A stretch of 64,000 nucleotides of DNA from Bacillus thuringiensis. Its GTDB lineage: Bacteria > Bacillota > Bacilli > Bacillales > Bacillaceae_G. The position numbers were made by a program, and so were the translations under genes. The notes under the pieces were generated by a model that worked only from the letters and a program-made list of their open reading frames with translations, had not been told where the DNA came from and did not search any database. Positions 26,017 through 35,847 of the stretch are shown here, piece by piece; positions within the stretch are counted from its first letter, which is position 1, and each line of letters starts with the position of its first letter. The DNA is taken from contig NZ_CP155559.1 of assembly GCF_022095615.2 (NCBI RefSeq), forward strand, positions 989,501 to 1,053,500. The letters are read 5' to 3'.

Positions 26017-28342
26017 TCGTTATAAGCTCAAAACTCTCCGAATCAGCCCCAAGTATAAAAGGACTAACTTCGCCAACGCTATAAAGTTGCAACTCATGCA
26101 TTGCACGTGTGCAAGCAGTGTAGAATAATCTACGAACGCTCTCATCACTGTATGCATCTTTAGAAGCATCGTAAATAATAACAGCGTCAAATTCGATACC
26201 CTTCGCTAAGTAAGCAGGGATCACGACAATGCCTTGTTCGTACTCGGCCGAGTTACTTTTCACGAGTTTGATATTCTCGATATGACTAAGTGCTTCGTAG
26301 GCAGTGGCGCTTTCAGCTGCAGATTTACATATAATTGCGATCGTATTGTGCTGCTCTTTTTGTAGTTCAGCGACTTTGGCAGTAATACGGTCGTGCAGTT
26401 CGCTGAAATTAGACACTTTCGTCACTGTAGGTTTCTCGCCGTCACGTTCAAAGGCATGAATGTTATTGCCTTCCGGTACGAGAGCACGTGTAAATTCAAT
26501 AATCGGTTTTGTTGAGCGATAGCTACGAGTTAAGTTAATGCCGTTCGTTTCATCTGGTCCGTATAAGCTAGTAAGTGTATTGAAATTCACTGCTTCACTC
26601 GCATGGGCAAATATCGCTTGGTTAAAGTCTCCGAGTACAGTCATTCTTGCAGCAGGGAAGAGACGTTTTAAAAACTCGAACTGAAACGGCGAATAATCTT
26701 GCGCTTCGTCTACGAGTACGTGTTTAATCGATCTATTCGTTTGGAAGCCTTCAATTAATTCTTTTAAAAGTAAGAATGGAGTCGCATCCTCATAATATAG
26801 CTTTCCTTCATCGAGCATGTTTACTGTTAATGAGCAAATATCATCCCATTCTTTCGGTTTTTCTCCAGTAACCAATGATGCATCTGTGAAGAGTTGTTTG
26901 TATATGCCTGTGAAATTGATGAAACGCAATGTTTGAACACCTTTACGAAGCGGTTTCAATTTTTTACGGACAATCATACGTCCGAGTACTTTCGTTTCTT
27001 TCTCAAAATCATGAAAGGAGTTGTCGTCAAACTCCCCTTTTTTCTGTAAATATTTATAAGCCTTTTGGTATTCATCTTTACTAAGTAATTCAATTTCTTC
27101 TTCTACCCAAGGCTTTTTCAGTTCTGCTTTTTCGAGTGCATCTATTTGTTTATTTAGCCAATCCGTTAACTTTTCAATTCGATTATGGAAACGGAGGGAG
27201 GAGTCGGTATTGTAAAATTGCTCTGCGATTTCTTTAGCAGAGGCAATCAGTTTTCCTCTAAATTTCATTCCTCTAAATAGCATGCCTGAAGATTCAAGAG
27301 ATTGTCTGTACACTCTAATCATCTCGAAAAATTGAGTAGATGCTTTAAATCGAATGCTAGCATTTCTCGTTTTATAGGTAGGGCTATTCGCTTCAGTTAG
27401 CATATATTCTAATTGCTCATAAGGGTCTTCAACGTCAAATGACTTACTTAGTCTATGGTTTAAATATTCTTGGAATGTCACTTGCTGCATATTTTCTTCA
27501 CCGAGTTCAGGTAGTACGTTAGATACGTAGCTGTTGAACATAGAGTTAGGGGAGAAGAGAATAATTTGATCCGCTTTTAGCCATTCGCGATATTTATATA
27601 GTAAGTAGGCGATTCGTTGCAGGGCAGCTGACGTTTTACCACTACCAGCAGCTCCTTGCACGATAAGGAGTCGGCCTTCATCGTGACGGATAATTTCATT
27701 TTGCTCGCGCTGAATCGTAGCGACGATGCTCTGCATATGTTTGTTCGTACCTTTTCCGAGCGCTTGTTGCAGAATTTCATCGCCAATGGTCAGGCTCGTA
27801 TCGAACATAGAATCAATCTCGCCATTTTGAATAATGTATTGCAATTTTTTCTCCACATTACCGTGGATTACGCCTCCTGGTGTACTGTATTCAGCTGGCC
27901 CTGGTGGATAATCGTAGTACACACTCGAAATGGGTGCGCGCCAGTCATATATAAGAAAGTTTTCTCCGCTTGCATCAGTAAGTGTAGCTACGCCGATATA
28001 AATTTGCTCCGCAGCAGATTCTCCTTCTTCTTTGAAATCAATTCGCCCGAAGTAAGGTGCTTTATGCATGCGTCTTAATGCGGCAAGCCGATTAAAGGTG
28101 TGCTTATGGGTAATTTGTGTGACAGCTAGTGACTGAGCTTGTTGTCTTAAGTTGATAACTGTTTCAAGATAATCATCAAAAGTATCAGTATTTACTTTCA
28201 CGTCATCCCAGAAATGTTTACGAATATTGATTACTTCTGCCCGGCGTCTGCCAGTTTCGTTTTCCAGTTTATCAATTTGCTGCGTAATCGTTTCGATTAC
28301 GGTATCCAATCTTTTTTGCTCTTGATCAAGTTTTTTATTCAT
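26006..28342 (-). CDS. helD: HelD, RNA polymerase recycling motor helicase
   Basis: 778 residues, UvrD/Rep-like superfamily 1 ATPase. Walker A GAAGSGKT at 230-237, Walker B-like HVLVDEAQDYSP, and motif-VI-like LFYTACTRAMHEL. The N-terminal coiled-coil arm (first ~90 residues) fits HelD, which binds polymerase and frees stalled complexes. The longer frame starts from GTG within the ribosome site; ATG 28342 with aaaggag is taken. Confidence 0.93.
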   Translation of the reverse strand: MNKKLDQEQKRLDTVIETITQQIDKLENETGRRRAEVINIRKHFWDDVKVNTDTFDDYLETVINLRQQAQSLAVTQITHKHTFNRLAALRRMHKAPYFGRIDFKEEGESAAEQIYIGVATLTDASGENFLIYDWRAPISSVYYDYPPGPAEYSTPGGVIHGNVEKKLQYIIQNGEIDSMFDTSLTIGDEILQQALGKGTNKHMQSIVATIQREQNEIIRHDEGRLLIVQGAAGSGKTSAALQRIAYLLYKYREWLKADQIILFSPNSMFNSYVSNVLPELGEENMQQVTFQEYLNHRLSKSFDVEDPYEQLEYMLTEANSPTYKTRNASIRFKASTQFFEMIRVYRQSLESSGMLFRGMKFRGKLIASAKEIAEQFYNTDSSLRFHNRIEKLTDWLNKQIDALEKAELKKPWVEEEIELLSKDEYQKAYKYLQKKGEFDDNSFHDFEKETKVLGRMIVRKKLKPLRKGVQTLRFINFTGIYKQLFTDASLVTGEKPKEWDDICSLTVNMLDEGKLYYEDATPFLLLKELIEGFQTNRSIKHVLVDEAQDYSPFQFEFLKRLFPAARMTVLGDFNQAIFAHASEAVNFNTLTSLYGPDETNGINLTRSYRSTKPIIEFTRALVPEGNNIHAFERDGEKPTVTKVSNFSELHDRITAKVAELQKEQHNTIAIICKSAAESATAYEALSHIENIKLVKSNSAEYEQGIVVIPAYLAKGIEFDAVIIYDASKDAYSDESVRRLFYTACTRAMHELQLYSVGEVSPFILGADSESFELITKTP

Positions 28343-28378
28343 ATACGTAAGCACTCCTTTAAAAGTGAAAAATAGAGG

Positions 28379-28407
28379 TTGACTGAAGATATGTTTTGGT
28401 GTACAAT
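28379..28407 (+). promoter_or_regulatory. Sigma-A promoter divergent from helD
   Basis: TTGACT (28379-28384), 17-base spacer, TACAAT (28402-28407), near-consensus. No protein gene lies downstream on plus before the terminator at 28503. Confidence 0.7.
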
Positions 28408-28413
28408 TAAGAT

Positions 28414-28541
28414 ACGGATAAATACGTTCTTTGTATTTTTGAAAACGTGTTTCTGTACTAATTTAACATAGTTTTTTCATTTAATCAATGATAATAAGAT
28501 AAACCTTGGTTCCGTGTGTGATGGAATCAAGGTTTTTTATT
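28414..28541 (+). ncRNA. Candidate small RNA (~130 nt)
   Basis: It runs from the predicted start after the promoter to a good terminator, with no ribosome site or usable open frame. It lies between the helD start and the prsA end, both on minus. An internal aatac/gtatt hairpin is possible. Only promoter and terminator support it. Confidence 0.5.
28503..28541 (+). terminator. Terminator of the candidate small RNA
   Basis: aaccttggttcc / ggaatcaaggtt form a 12-bp stem with one mismatch and a TTTTTT tail. Confidence 0.8.
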
Positions 28542-28704
28542 GTAGATTATAGCTCGTTTCAGTTCGATTTCTAGCATCAATTAGTTAAAAGGGGAGAATA
28601 AAAAATCAATTTTGCGGTGGAATATATTCTTCGGTTTTTACATGAGAACCAGCAGCTTTCATTTATCCTGTTGCTCGCAAATAGCAGGATAAAAATTGCA
28701 AAAT

Positions 28705-28737
28705 AAAAAAGCTCGGGCCTAAGCCCAAGCTTTTTTT
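28705..28737 (-). terminator. Terminator of prsA
   Basis: aaaaagctcgggc / gcccaagcttttt stem, 4-base loop, T tail on minus. Confidence 0.88.
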
Positions 28738-28744
28738 CAATTCA

Positions 28745-29611
28745 TTATTTCTTTTCGTCTTTCTTAGCGTCAGCTTTTTGCTCTTTGAAAAGATCTTTTA
28801 AATCTTTGTCGTCAACTTTTACGTCAGCTTTTTTGATTTCTTTCATCATAAGATCGTTCATGAATTCGCCGTCTTGTGCTTTCTTCTGAACGATTTCTTT
28901 TTTGATGTCATCTTTAGATTGTTCGAATGATTTTTCTGGTTCTTTAATGTCTGTTACTTTAATGATGTGGTAACCGAATTGTGATTTCACAGGCTCGCTT
29001 ACTTCATCTTTTTTCAGTTTATAAGCAGCATCTTCGAATTCTTTAACCATTTTACCAGCGCCGAAGAATCCTAAGTCGCCACCTTTTTCTTTTGAACCAG
29101 TATCTTCAGAGTATTGTTTTGCTAACTCTTCGAAAGATTTACCTTGTCCAAGTTCTTCTTTAACTTTTTTCGCAGTCGCTTCATCTTTTACAAGAATGTG
29201 GCTTGCTTTAATTTCAGGCTTGTAGTTATCTTTTAATTCTTTATCAGTGATTGTTTTCTCGATAGCTTTTTCTTGCGCTAATTGAGCACGCACACCAGTT
29301 TTTAAAGTTTCTTCTTTAATACCTTGTTGTTTTAATAGTGTATCGAATTGATCACCGTATTGTTTTTTCATTTCATCGAACTTTTTGTCTACTTCTTTGT
29401 CTTCAACTTTGTAGTTTTTAATAAGTACTTTTTCCATAACCATGTTGTTTAGTACTTGTTTACCAGCTTGTGTCTTCATTTGATTGTAGAACTCGTCTTT
29501 TGTAATGTCACCAGCTTTAGATGTAACGATTTTGTCTGATGATGATCCTGTTCCACATGCTGATAATGCGATTACACTTGTTGCGGCTAAGGCAAGCATA
29601 GCTTTCTTCAT
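28745..29611 (-). CDS. prsA: PrsA, foldase lipoprotein
   Basis: 288 residues. Signal peptide with lipobox LSAC (Cys19), N-terminal chaperone helices, then a parvulin PPIase domain about 133-225 ([36 protein letters not shown]). C-terminal Lys/Asp-rich helix. It folds secreted proteins outside the membrane. The B. cereus group carries several prsA paralogues; which one this is cannot be stated from the window alone, but its neighbours (scoC, yhaI, yhaH, hit) match the ancestral location. Confidence 0.95.
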   Translation of the reverse strand: MKKAMLALAATSVIALSACGTGSSSDKIVTSKAGDITKDEFYNQMKTQAGKQVLNNMVMEKVLIKNYKVEDKEVDKKFDEMKKQYGDQFDTLLKQQGIKEETLKTGVRAQLAQEKAIEKTITDKELKDNYKPEIKASHILVKDEATAKKVKEELGQGKSFEELAKQYSEDTGSKEKGGDLGFFGAGKMVKEFEDAAYKLKKDEVSEPVKSQFGYHIIKVTDIKEPEKSFEQSKDDIKKEIVQKKAQDGEFMNDLMMKEIKKADVKVDDKDLKDLFKEQKADAKKDEKK

Positions 29612-29932
29612 TCGATAAACACTCCTACTATTATGTATTTTTAATTTATCCTACACCAATGAATTTTGGTTCATAAGAGCCCGATTAAGTCTCACTGATA
29701 CTTTTGCTTTTTTCGTTGGTAAAGCGCGCTTAACAGGGCTTACCGAGACTGAGGATAAAGTTAAGATGCGTGTCATTTATTTCATAGTATAAGCAATATG
29801 TACAGAATTTAATATATCATATTTCGACTCGATTTCATATTGATAAAGAAAATTTAACCAGTATGTGTCAGATTTTGAAGGTGTTCCATATTGGGCGTAT
29901 GTCGCATATACAGAAAAGAGGAGGGGATGGGG

Positions 29933-30004
29933 ATGAATTCTCAACTTATTTTATTACTTGTACTGTTTATTTTATTGGTTATAGTAGGTATAATTTGCTT
30001 ATAG
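29933..30004 (+). CDS. YjcZ-like sporulation microprotein
   Basis: 23 codons: MNSQL, then a single hydrophobic helix ILLLVLFILLVIVGIICL. This is the hydrophobic tail seen in YjcZ/SscA-type small Bacillus sporulation proteins. gaggagggg lies 8-10 bases before the ATG. A longer frame over the same bases (29863-30054) has no ribosome site and no protein character. Confidence 0.65.
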   Translation: MNSQLILLLVLFILLVIVGIICL

Positions 30005-30010
30005 AGGAAA

Positions 30011-30041
30011 AAAGTGAGGAAGGGGCTTCCTTCCTCACTTT
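30011..30041. terminator. Hairpin between the microprotein and minus-strand gene
   Basis: A 13-bp perfect stem (aaagtgaggaagg / ccttcctcacttt). T/A tracts on both sides are short; it probably serves both genes. Confidence 0.65.
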
Positions 30042-30229
30042 CCATGAAATATAATTTCTATATAACTAGAAATTAATAAAATTGTTATACATACATTAAT
30101 AACCCGAAAGACACCGGGTTGGCGGCTCGCAGCTATTTGTTTTCGTTCACACAGTGTATGTGTCATAAAATTCGTGTAAAATATAACAAGAAGTGCGAAT
30201 GCGACAAAAACAACTGTTATAAGTGTCAT
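30035..30229 (-). CDS. Small membrane protein, unknown
   Basis: 64 residues, two hydrophobic segments (VVFVAFALLVIFYTNF and VINVCITILLISSYIEIIF) separated by a basic loop (CERKQIAASRQ). aaaaggaggt precedes the ATG by about 9 bases on the minus strand, a strong start signal. Two-helix hairpin topology. Divergent from yhaI. I do not recognise a family. Confidence 0.7.
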   Translation of the reverse strand: MTLITVVFVAFALLVIFYTNFMTHTLCERKQIAASRQPGVFRVINVCITILLISSYIEIIFHGK

Positions 30230-30347
30230 GAGGCGAGACCTCCTTTTGGCTAAAATACATATACTTTATATATTGTATCATACGATATTTTGTTCGTGTT
30301 ATAAAATTCAGAAATAGAAGACTTTGTGTTAGAAAGAGAGGGAGAAA

Positions 30348-30683
30348 ATGGACGTTGTTAGAAGATTAGAACAAGCTGAATACTACGTAGACCTACTATT
30401 TAAAATGATTGATGAAGAAAAGTGTCCATTTTATTCTTTAATCATAAAGAAAAAAGCTCGCAAAAAAGATATTGAACGTATACTACATCTTTGTGAAATA
30501 CTGAACGAGCAATATATAGTGGAGAAAGCAGAAGGGCTTCTTTTGTTCGATGCGCTGTTAGATCAATTTGAAAAAGCGCTTCCACATCAGCTCGAAGTAC
30601 ACGAAACTGCGGAAGCGCTAGCAAAACAAGGTTTATTTAAGCCGCTTATGAATGAATTCTTAAGCATGATTGCGAAAAAATAA
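30348..30683 (+). CDS. yhaI: YhaI-like DUF1878 protein
   Basis: 111 residues, all-helical cytosolic protein, DUF1878 type (B. subtilis YhaI). It lies end to end with scoC on the other strand, 5 bases between stops. The same neighbourhood is found in B. subtilis. Function unknown. Confidence 0.8.
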   Translation: MDVVRRLEQAEYYVDLLFKMIDEEKCPFYSLIIKKKARKKDIERILHLCEILNEQYIVEKAEGLLLFDALLDQFEKALPHQLEVHETAEALAKQGLFKPLMNEFLSMIAKK

Positions 30684-30688
30684 ATAGA

Positions 30689-31246
30689 TTATTTCTTAAC
30701 TAACTTCTGATCGGATTCTGTAAAGTTCTCTTCAATATCTTCTAATGATTTCTCAAAAATATCGATGAAGTCTTGTCCGTAAATGTTACGCAAGATAGCG
30801 ATAAGTTCGATATTTTCTGGGAACTTCCCATAAAAATTACGAAGTGCAAGAGCCCCATTAAACACTGAATTATTTTCAGGATCATACTCCTCCATTAAGC
30901 GAAGTAGTAATTCTTCCCCTTTGTCTGTAATTTCAATGTACGTATTTCGTTTATCATCTTCTTTTTTCGAGAATACAAGATAGCCGCGTTCTTCCAGCTT
31001 TTTCGAGAAGTTAAATGCCGTTGATACGTGCATAACTCCAAACTTAGCAATCTCAGAAATAGAAGCCCCTTTTAAATGATAAGCGATTGTTAAAATATGA
31101 TGTTCATTAATGTTTAAATCGTAAGGCTTAATCCACTGTTGCCAATCTTTCTCTACACATTTCCATAACGCTTTCGATAATTGAGCAATGCGTTGGCTGA
31201 AAATCATCGCTTCTTTTACCGAGTAATCTTTTTCTCCACTTTTCAT
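30689..31246 (-). CDS. scoC: ScoC/Hpr, MarR-type transition-state regulator
   Basis: 185 residues. A winged helix lies near 45-120 ([56 protein letters not shown]). Hpr/ScoC represses extracellular proteases, sporulation and other transition-state genes. The gene lacks a clear plus-strand partner; about 300 bp upstream of it are gene-free. Confidence 0.93.
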   Translation of the reverse strand: MKSGEKDYSVKEAMIFSQRIAQLSKALWKCVEKDWQQWIKPYDLNINEHHILTIAYHLKGASISEIAKFGVMHVSTAFNFSKKLEERGYLVFSKKEDDKRNTYIEITDKGEELLLRLMEEYDPENNSVFNGALALRNFYGKFPENIELIAILRNIYGQDFIDIFEKSLEDIEENFTESDQKLVKK

Positions 31247-31451
31247 TTACTCACCCACTTTAACATTCTTTTTCATTACTATCTATTATGCCAGTAAAAT
31301 AAAAATTAATAAAGTCTTTTTGTGAGAATTGTGAAAATTTTTTAATAAAATGACATTCTATACAAATCATGCATAACTATGGAAGCGTTTTATGGGTCGT
31401 GAATACATGTGTTGTCCTTACATGTTAAGTGATAACATATATTGTAAATGC

Positions 31452-31487
31452 ATAAAAACACGGCATATCTGTGTGATATGCCGTGTT
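31452..31487 (-). terminator. Terminator of yhaH
   Basis: A 12-bp stem aacacggcatat / atatgccgtgtt with T tail on minus. Confidence 0.88.
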
Positions 31488-31544
31488 AAGGTAAATTTAT
31501 ATAAAAAATATTTGTTATATGCAAAAAACTAAGCAGGAATTTGT

Positions 31545-31907
31545 TTACGCTTTTTCTGGAACAGCTTCTTGTAGTTTCTCAATTGATTTTTGAATGTCCA
31601 AAATCTCTTTCTCAATATGGCGCTTGTTTTGAGAAATATCTTGCTTCCAGTTAGAAAGCGTATCGTGCATATCGTCTTTTAATTCTTGAAACACTTCTTT
31701 ACCTTCTGAAGCAGTTTCAACGATTTGCCGTTTTAATAATTTTGTATCAGCTGTAATATCAGCTAAAGTCTTTTTCATATCATTTCCTTTTTCTTTCAGC
31801 TTACCGCGCATAGCTTTACCAGAAGAAGGAGTAGAGAAAAGAACGGCTAATCCAGCAACTGCTCCGCCGCAAATGACACCTGTAATAAAGGATTTAGCTT
31901 TTGACAT
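31545..31907 (-). CDS. yhaH: YhaH, YtxH-domain stress-type membrane protein
   Basis: 120 residues. An N-terminal YtxH segment (KSFITGVICGGAVAGLAVLFSTP split near 3-26; a Gly/Ala-rich membrane helix) precedes a long amphipathic coiled coil with KEVFQELKDDMHDTLSNWKQ. A longer frame starting at 32003 is open, but aaggagg lies just before the ATG at 31907, so that start is used. Confidence 0.85.
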   Translation of the reverse strand: MSKAKSFITGVICGGAVAGLAVLFSTPSSGKAMRGKLKEKGNDMKKTLADITADTKLLKRQIVETASEGKEVFQELKDDMHDTLSNWKQDISQNKRHIEKEILDIQKSIEKLQEAVPEKA

Positions 31908-32085
31908 AAAAGGAAACCTCCTTATTTTTTGTTCGTATTCATGATGTGAAAAAATATGCATATCTTTAAGACAAGGGAAAGAAAAGTGCACAGTCCCCGG
32001 CATCTTGAGTGGAGAAACAAGCCGTGCAATATGTAATCACTTTAGGAAAGTGGCTTGTTATGTATTACTTCTTATTATAGTGTCA

Positions 32086-32520
32086 TTATTTCACACTATT
32101 TGCAATTGTACTTGCGATGTTTTGTAAATTTTCCATTGTGTATTCATTTTGATGTGATTTCCAAACAGCACCGAAACCATCGTTTTCACCGTAGCGTGGA
32201 ATTAAATGAAGGTGGAAGTGGAACACAGTTTGTCCAGCTTTTTCACCGTTATTGTTAAGTAGGTTAAAGCCAACTGGATTAAACTCTGCTTTAATCGCAT
32301 TTGCGATTTTCGGAACGACAGAAAAAATGTGTGATGCGATTTCTGGCGTTAACGCAAAAATGTCTTGTTTGTGAACTTTTGGAATAACAAGAGTATGTCC
32401 TTTTGTTACTTGACTAATATCTAAAAATGCAAGCACATGTTCATCTTCGTATACTTTTGAGCAAGGGATTTGCCCGTCAATAATTTTACAAAAAATACAA
32501 TTGTCCGCTGTATGGTTCAT
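32086..32520 (-). CDS. hit: Hit, HIT-family nucleotide-binding protein
   Basis: 144 residues. Zinc-type CIFCK near the start, GHTLVIPK, and the catalytic HIT motif VFHFHLHLIPRY. The family hydrolyses nucleoside phosphoramidates or dinucleotides. Start at 32520 (MNHTADNCIFC) rather than the upstream in-frame ATG 12 bases earlier; aaagg spacing supports this. Divergent from ecsA as in B. subtilis. Confidence 0.92.
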   Translation of the reverse strand: MNHTADNCIFCKIIDGQIPCSKVYEDEHVLAFLDISQVTKGHTLVIPKVHKQDIFALTPEIASHIFSVVPKIANAIKAEFNPVGFNLLNNNGEKAGQTVFHFHLHLIPRYGENDGFGAVWKSHQNEYTMENLQNIASTIANSVK

Positions 32521-32586
32521 TGATCTCATCCTTTCAAGTAGCCTTAGCCGTATTTTACCATAATTATATAAGAGAACAAACACGAA

Positions 32587-32617
32587 AAACAGGAAGCTGA
32601 CTCAGCTTCCTGTTTTC
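32587..32617. terminator. Bidirectional hairpin between hit and the repeat region
   Basis: Perfect 10-bp stem acaggaagct / agcttcctgt with flanking A and T tracts. It lies just upstream of the hit promoter region, so it probably insulates rather than ends a known gene. Confidence 0.55.
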
Positions 32618-32650
32618 TGAAGAGGGATTGAAAAAGCATTATCGTAATTT

Positions 32651-32895
32651 ACGTTTCGCAGACACCTCATTTATTTAAGAAATGCACGGTAAATCGGCTA
32701 AAGTTTCTGCCGTAGACACCCCATTTTCAAGTGAAATGAATTGCAATCTTTATAAAAGGAAATTGTTTATTTTTTAAAACAGTATATGCTCTTTCGGAGA
32801 CACCCCGTTTCTAAAATGAAACAAATGATCTGGTTATGTGTAAATTTCTTTGTCCAACATGGACACCCCATTTCATGATGACTTCACTATGTTGT
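32651..32895 (+). repeat. Four irregular copies of a GACACCCCATTT repeat
   Basis: Copies start at 32661, 32715, 32799 and 32872 (spacings 54, 84 and 73). The shared core is GACACCYC(A/G)TTT, usually preceded by TTTC, and in the first three followed at 6-8 bases by GAAATG or GAAAC, forming small hairpins. The sequences between copies differ. It sits in the 559-bp gap between hit and ecsA. I do not recognise the family. Confidence 0.6.
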
Positions 32896-33079
32896 TCTAC
32901 TCATCAATTGGTGGTTGCTTTTTCAATGTGTTCCTTCTTCACTAATTATGATGTCCGCTTTCGTAAAAATATATGCTAACAAATTTAAATTTTTTTTGAG
33001 GGCATCGATACTATGTAGTACAGCGCCATTTTTGGTAAGATGAATATAGAATGAATACTAATGAAGAAAGTGGTGTCGT

Positions 33080-33823
33080 ATGAGCGAGTTATTGCGTGTA
33101 GAAAATGTTACAGGAGGATATACGAAACGACCTGTACTAAAAGATGTTTCGTTCTCTGTGGATAAAGGTGAACTTGTCGGCTTAATCGGTTTAAATGGGG
33201 CGGGTAAAAGTACGACGATTAAACATATTATCGGTTTAATGGAACCGAAAAAAGGAACTGTCACAATTAATGGGAAAACAATTCGTGATGATATGACAGC
33301 GTATCGTTCTAGTTTTTCGTTCATCCCAGAAACACCAGTATTATATGATGAGCTAACGCTAGAAGAGCATTTGAAGTTAACAGCGATGGCGTACGGTGTT
33401 GATGAAAAACAATATGAAGAACGTGTAGGACAACTATTACAAGAATTTCGCATGAAAAATCGTTTAAAATGGTTCCCATCTCATTTCTCAAAAGGGATGA
33501 AACAAAAAGTAATGATTATGAGTGCATTTTTAGTGGAACCATCTCTGTACATTGTGGACGAACCTTTCGTTGGGCTTGATCCGTTAGCGATTCAATCACT
33601 ACTTCAAATGATGGATCAAATGAAAAAGAGTGGTGCAGGAATCTTAATGAGTACACATATTTTAGCGACGGCAGAGCGTTATTGTGACTCATTCATTATT
33701 CTGCATCAAGGCGAAGTAAGAGCGAAGGGAACATTATCTGAGCTGCAATCCGATTTTAATATGCCAGGTGCAACGCTAGATGATATTTATATTGCATTAA
33801 CGAAGGAAGAAGATTATGAATAG
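33080..33823 (+). CDS. ecsA: EcsA, ABC transporter ATPase
   Basis: 247 residues. Walker A GLNGAGKST near 37-45, signature SKGMKQKV, Walker B LYIVDEP. The Ecs transporter affects regulated intramembrane proteolysis by RasP, secretion and competence in B. subtilis. The ribosome site is weak (aagtggtgt). The stop overlaps ecsB by 8 bases. Confidence 0.94.
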   Translation: MSELLRVENVTGGYTKRPVLKDVSFSVDKGELVGLIGLNGAGKSTTIKHIIGLMEPKKGTVTINGKTIRDDMTAYRSSFSFIPETPVLYDELTLEEHLKLTAMAYGVDEKQYEERVGQLLQEFRMKNRLKWFPSHFSKGMKQKVMIMSAFLVEPSLYIVDEPFVGLDPLAIQSLLQMMDQMKKSGAGILMSTHILATAERYCDSFIILHQGEVRAKGTLSELQSDFNMPGATLDDIYIALTKEEDYE

Positions 33824-35027
33824 CACAGCATTATGGAAAGAACGATTTCGTCACTTTCTACAAGAAGTTCGTACATATAGTAAATACGTATTTAATGATC
33901 ATTTAAAATTTATTTTCGTATTCATCATCGGCGCAGGAGCGTATTATTACCAGCAATGGTTACAAACGTTAACACCTTTGTTTCCAACTGGGCTCGTTAT
34001 GGCAGTGTTACTTGGACTCGTATTAACAGCCGGATCAATCCAAACATTATTAAAAGAAGCAGATCTCGTTTACTTACTGCCAGTTGAAGAAAAGTTAAAA
34101 CCTTACTTTACAAAGGCATTTCTCTTTACGTTTATGATTCAGTTATACATAATCGCAATCGTAGCAGCAGCGCTTGCCCCGTTATACTTCCAGCAAATGA
34201 AGCAAACAGGAGCAGCTTACATATGGATTGTACTCGCGCTTGTCATTGTAAAAGCGTGGAATTTATTCGTCGCGTGGGAAAAATCATTTTTAACCGATCA
34301 AAATATACAAAGAGCTGATTGGTTCATTCGTTTTATTTTAAACGGCTTATTTGTGTACTTCCTTGTAGAACGTACTTCCGTTATGTTTATTGGCGGAATC
34401 ATCCTTCTCATGGTATTATACCTCGCTATCATGCATCAAATGGTGAAGGGAAAGCCGCTAAACTGGGAGTATTTAATTTCTGAAGAGGGTAAGAAAATGA
34501 TGCTGCTGTATCGCATCGCGAACATGTTCGTTGACGTACCAGCATTAAAAGAAAGAGTATCTCGCCGAAAATGGCTGGATTTCATTCTTTCAATAATCGG
34601 TGAAAAGCGTACATATCTATACTTATATACGAGAACATTTTTACGATCTGGTAACTATTTCGGCTTGTATGTGCGCCTGCTCGCTCTTGGCGGAGTTATT
34701 CTTTACTTTATTCCGTTTTTATACGGACGATTTATCGTAAGCTTTATCTTCCTATACTTAATCGGTTATCAGCTATTAACTTTATGGAAGCATCACCGCA
34801 TGAAGATTTGGCTTGATTTGTATCCGGTCGGGGGAGAAGAGAAGAAGAAAGATTTTCTTGTCTTATTAAATGCGATCCTTATTATCGGCAGCGTTGTATT
34901 TACAGTTATATTCGCCCTTGCGACGAAAGATTTCATGATGACGGGAATTTTATTAGTCGTAAGCATAGTATTTAGTATCGGTTTCGTTTATCAATACGGG
35001 GCGAAACGTATTGAGCTTTTAAATTGA
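33816..35027 (+). CDS. ecsB: EcsB, ABC transporter membrane subunit
   Basis: 403 residues with about eight to nine hydrophobic segments in two clusters (40-210 and 280-395). Starts inside ecsA and leads to ecsC, the invariant order in Bacillus. Partner of EcsA. Confidence 0.92.
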   Translation: MNSTALWKERFRHFLQEVRTYSKYVFNDHLKFIFVFIIGAGAYYYQQWLQTLTPLFPTGLVMAVLLGLVLTAGSIQTLLKEADLVYLLPVEEKLKPYFTKAFLFTFMIQLYIIAIVAAALAPLYFQQMKQTGAAYIWIVLALVIVKAWNLFVAWEKSFLTDQNIQRADWFIRFILNGLFVYFLVERTSVMFIGGIILLMVLYLAIMHQMVKGKPLNWEYLISEEGKKMMLLYRIANMFVDVPALKERVSRRKWLDFILSIIGEKRTYLYLYTRTFLRSGNYFGLYVRLLALGGVILYFIPFLYGRFIVSFIFLYLIGYQLLTLWKHHRMKIWLDLYPVGGEEKKKDFLVLLNAILIIGSVVFTVIFALATKDFMMTGILLVVSIVFSIGFVYQYGAKRIELLN

Positions 35028-35040
35028 AGGGAATGAACCT

Positions 35041-35748
35041 ATGATTACATATGAAGAGAAGGTTATAAAAGAATTGGAGCAGTGGAAAGCTACATTCATG
35101 AAAGATTCTTCTATGATGACACGGTTCTCTAAGAAAGTGCAGACGAAAGTACAACAGCTTATTCCGGCGAAAGTGCAAAAAGTATTAACAGAAACGATTC
35201 GGATGATGGTGCAAACGATTAGTGCCGGATCAAACTTTATAAAGCCGAAATTAAAAGAGACGAACTGGTCATTGCAAAGACGAGACGACGAAGTACGTAA
35301 AAAAATGGATGAGTACAAAAAAATAGCAGCGGCAGAAGGAGCAGGGACGGGAGCTGGCGGTATTCTCCTTGGTCTTGCTGACTTTCCGCTTCTACTCGGC
35401 ATTAAAATAAAATTTTTATTTGATGCAGCAACGTTGTACGGGTTTGATACGAGTAATAAAGAAGAGCGCCTTTTTATTCTTCACGTTTTCCAACTTGCCT
35501 TTTCAAGTGACGACCACCGAAAAGAAATATGGAAAGCAATCGAAACGTGGGATACAGAAGAAGAAAATCATATGGACTGGGAAAAGTTCCAAACAGAGTA
35601 CCGAGACTATATCGATTTAGCAAAAATGCTTCAGCTCGTACCAATAATCGGTGCCCCAGTTGGCGCATATGCGAACTATCAATTACTGCAAAGACTCGGA
35701 GAAGTGACGATGAATTGTTATCGTATGCGATTGCTGAATAGAGATTGA
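35041..35748 (+). CDS. ecsC: EcsC-family protein
   Basis: 235 residues. A Gly/Ala-rich segment AEGAGTGAGGILLGLADFPL and a hydrophobic stretch before LYGFDT are typical of EcsC. Role unknown, third gene of the ecs operon. aaggga precedes ATG. Confidence 0.9.
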   Translation: MITYEEKVIKELEQWKATFMKDSSMMTRFSKKVQTKVQQLIPAKVQKVLTETIRMMVQTISAGSNFIKPKLKETNWSLQRRDDEVRKKMDEYKKIAAAEGAGTGAGGILLGLADFPLLLGIKIKFLFDAATLYGFDTSNKEERLFILHVFQLAFSSDDHRKEIWKAIETWDTEEENHMDWEKFQTEYRDYIDLAKMLQLVPIIGAPVGAYANYQLLQRLGEVTMNCYRMRLLNRD

Positions 35749-35767
35749 TTTGTTTTATCAAAAAAGA

Positions 35768-35805
35768 AAGCCTCCTACATGTGTAATGTAGGAGGCTTTT
35801 CTATT
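35768..35805 (+). terminator. Terminator of ecsABC
   Basis: A 14-bp perfect stem aaagcctcctacat / atgtaggaggcttt and T tail. Confidence 0.9.
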
Positions 35806-35847
35806 TATTATTTTGGCTGTTTTCGTAGATGTTGTTGCTTTTGATTC

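Noticed and set aside
29863..30054. A 63-codon frame starting MCQILKVF
   Set aside because: No ribosome site; the strong gaggagggg site serves the 23-codon YjcZ-like frame in another phase.
32651..32895. Possible CRISPR array
   Set aside because: Repeat cores are only about 12 bases, spacings vary from 54 to 84, and there are no cas genes.
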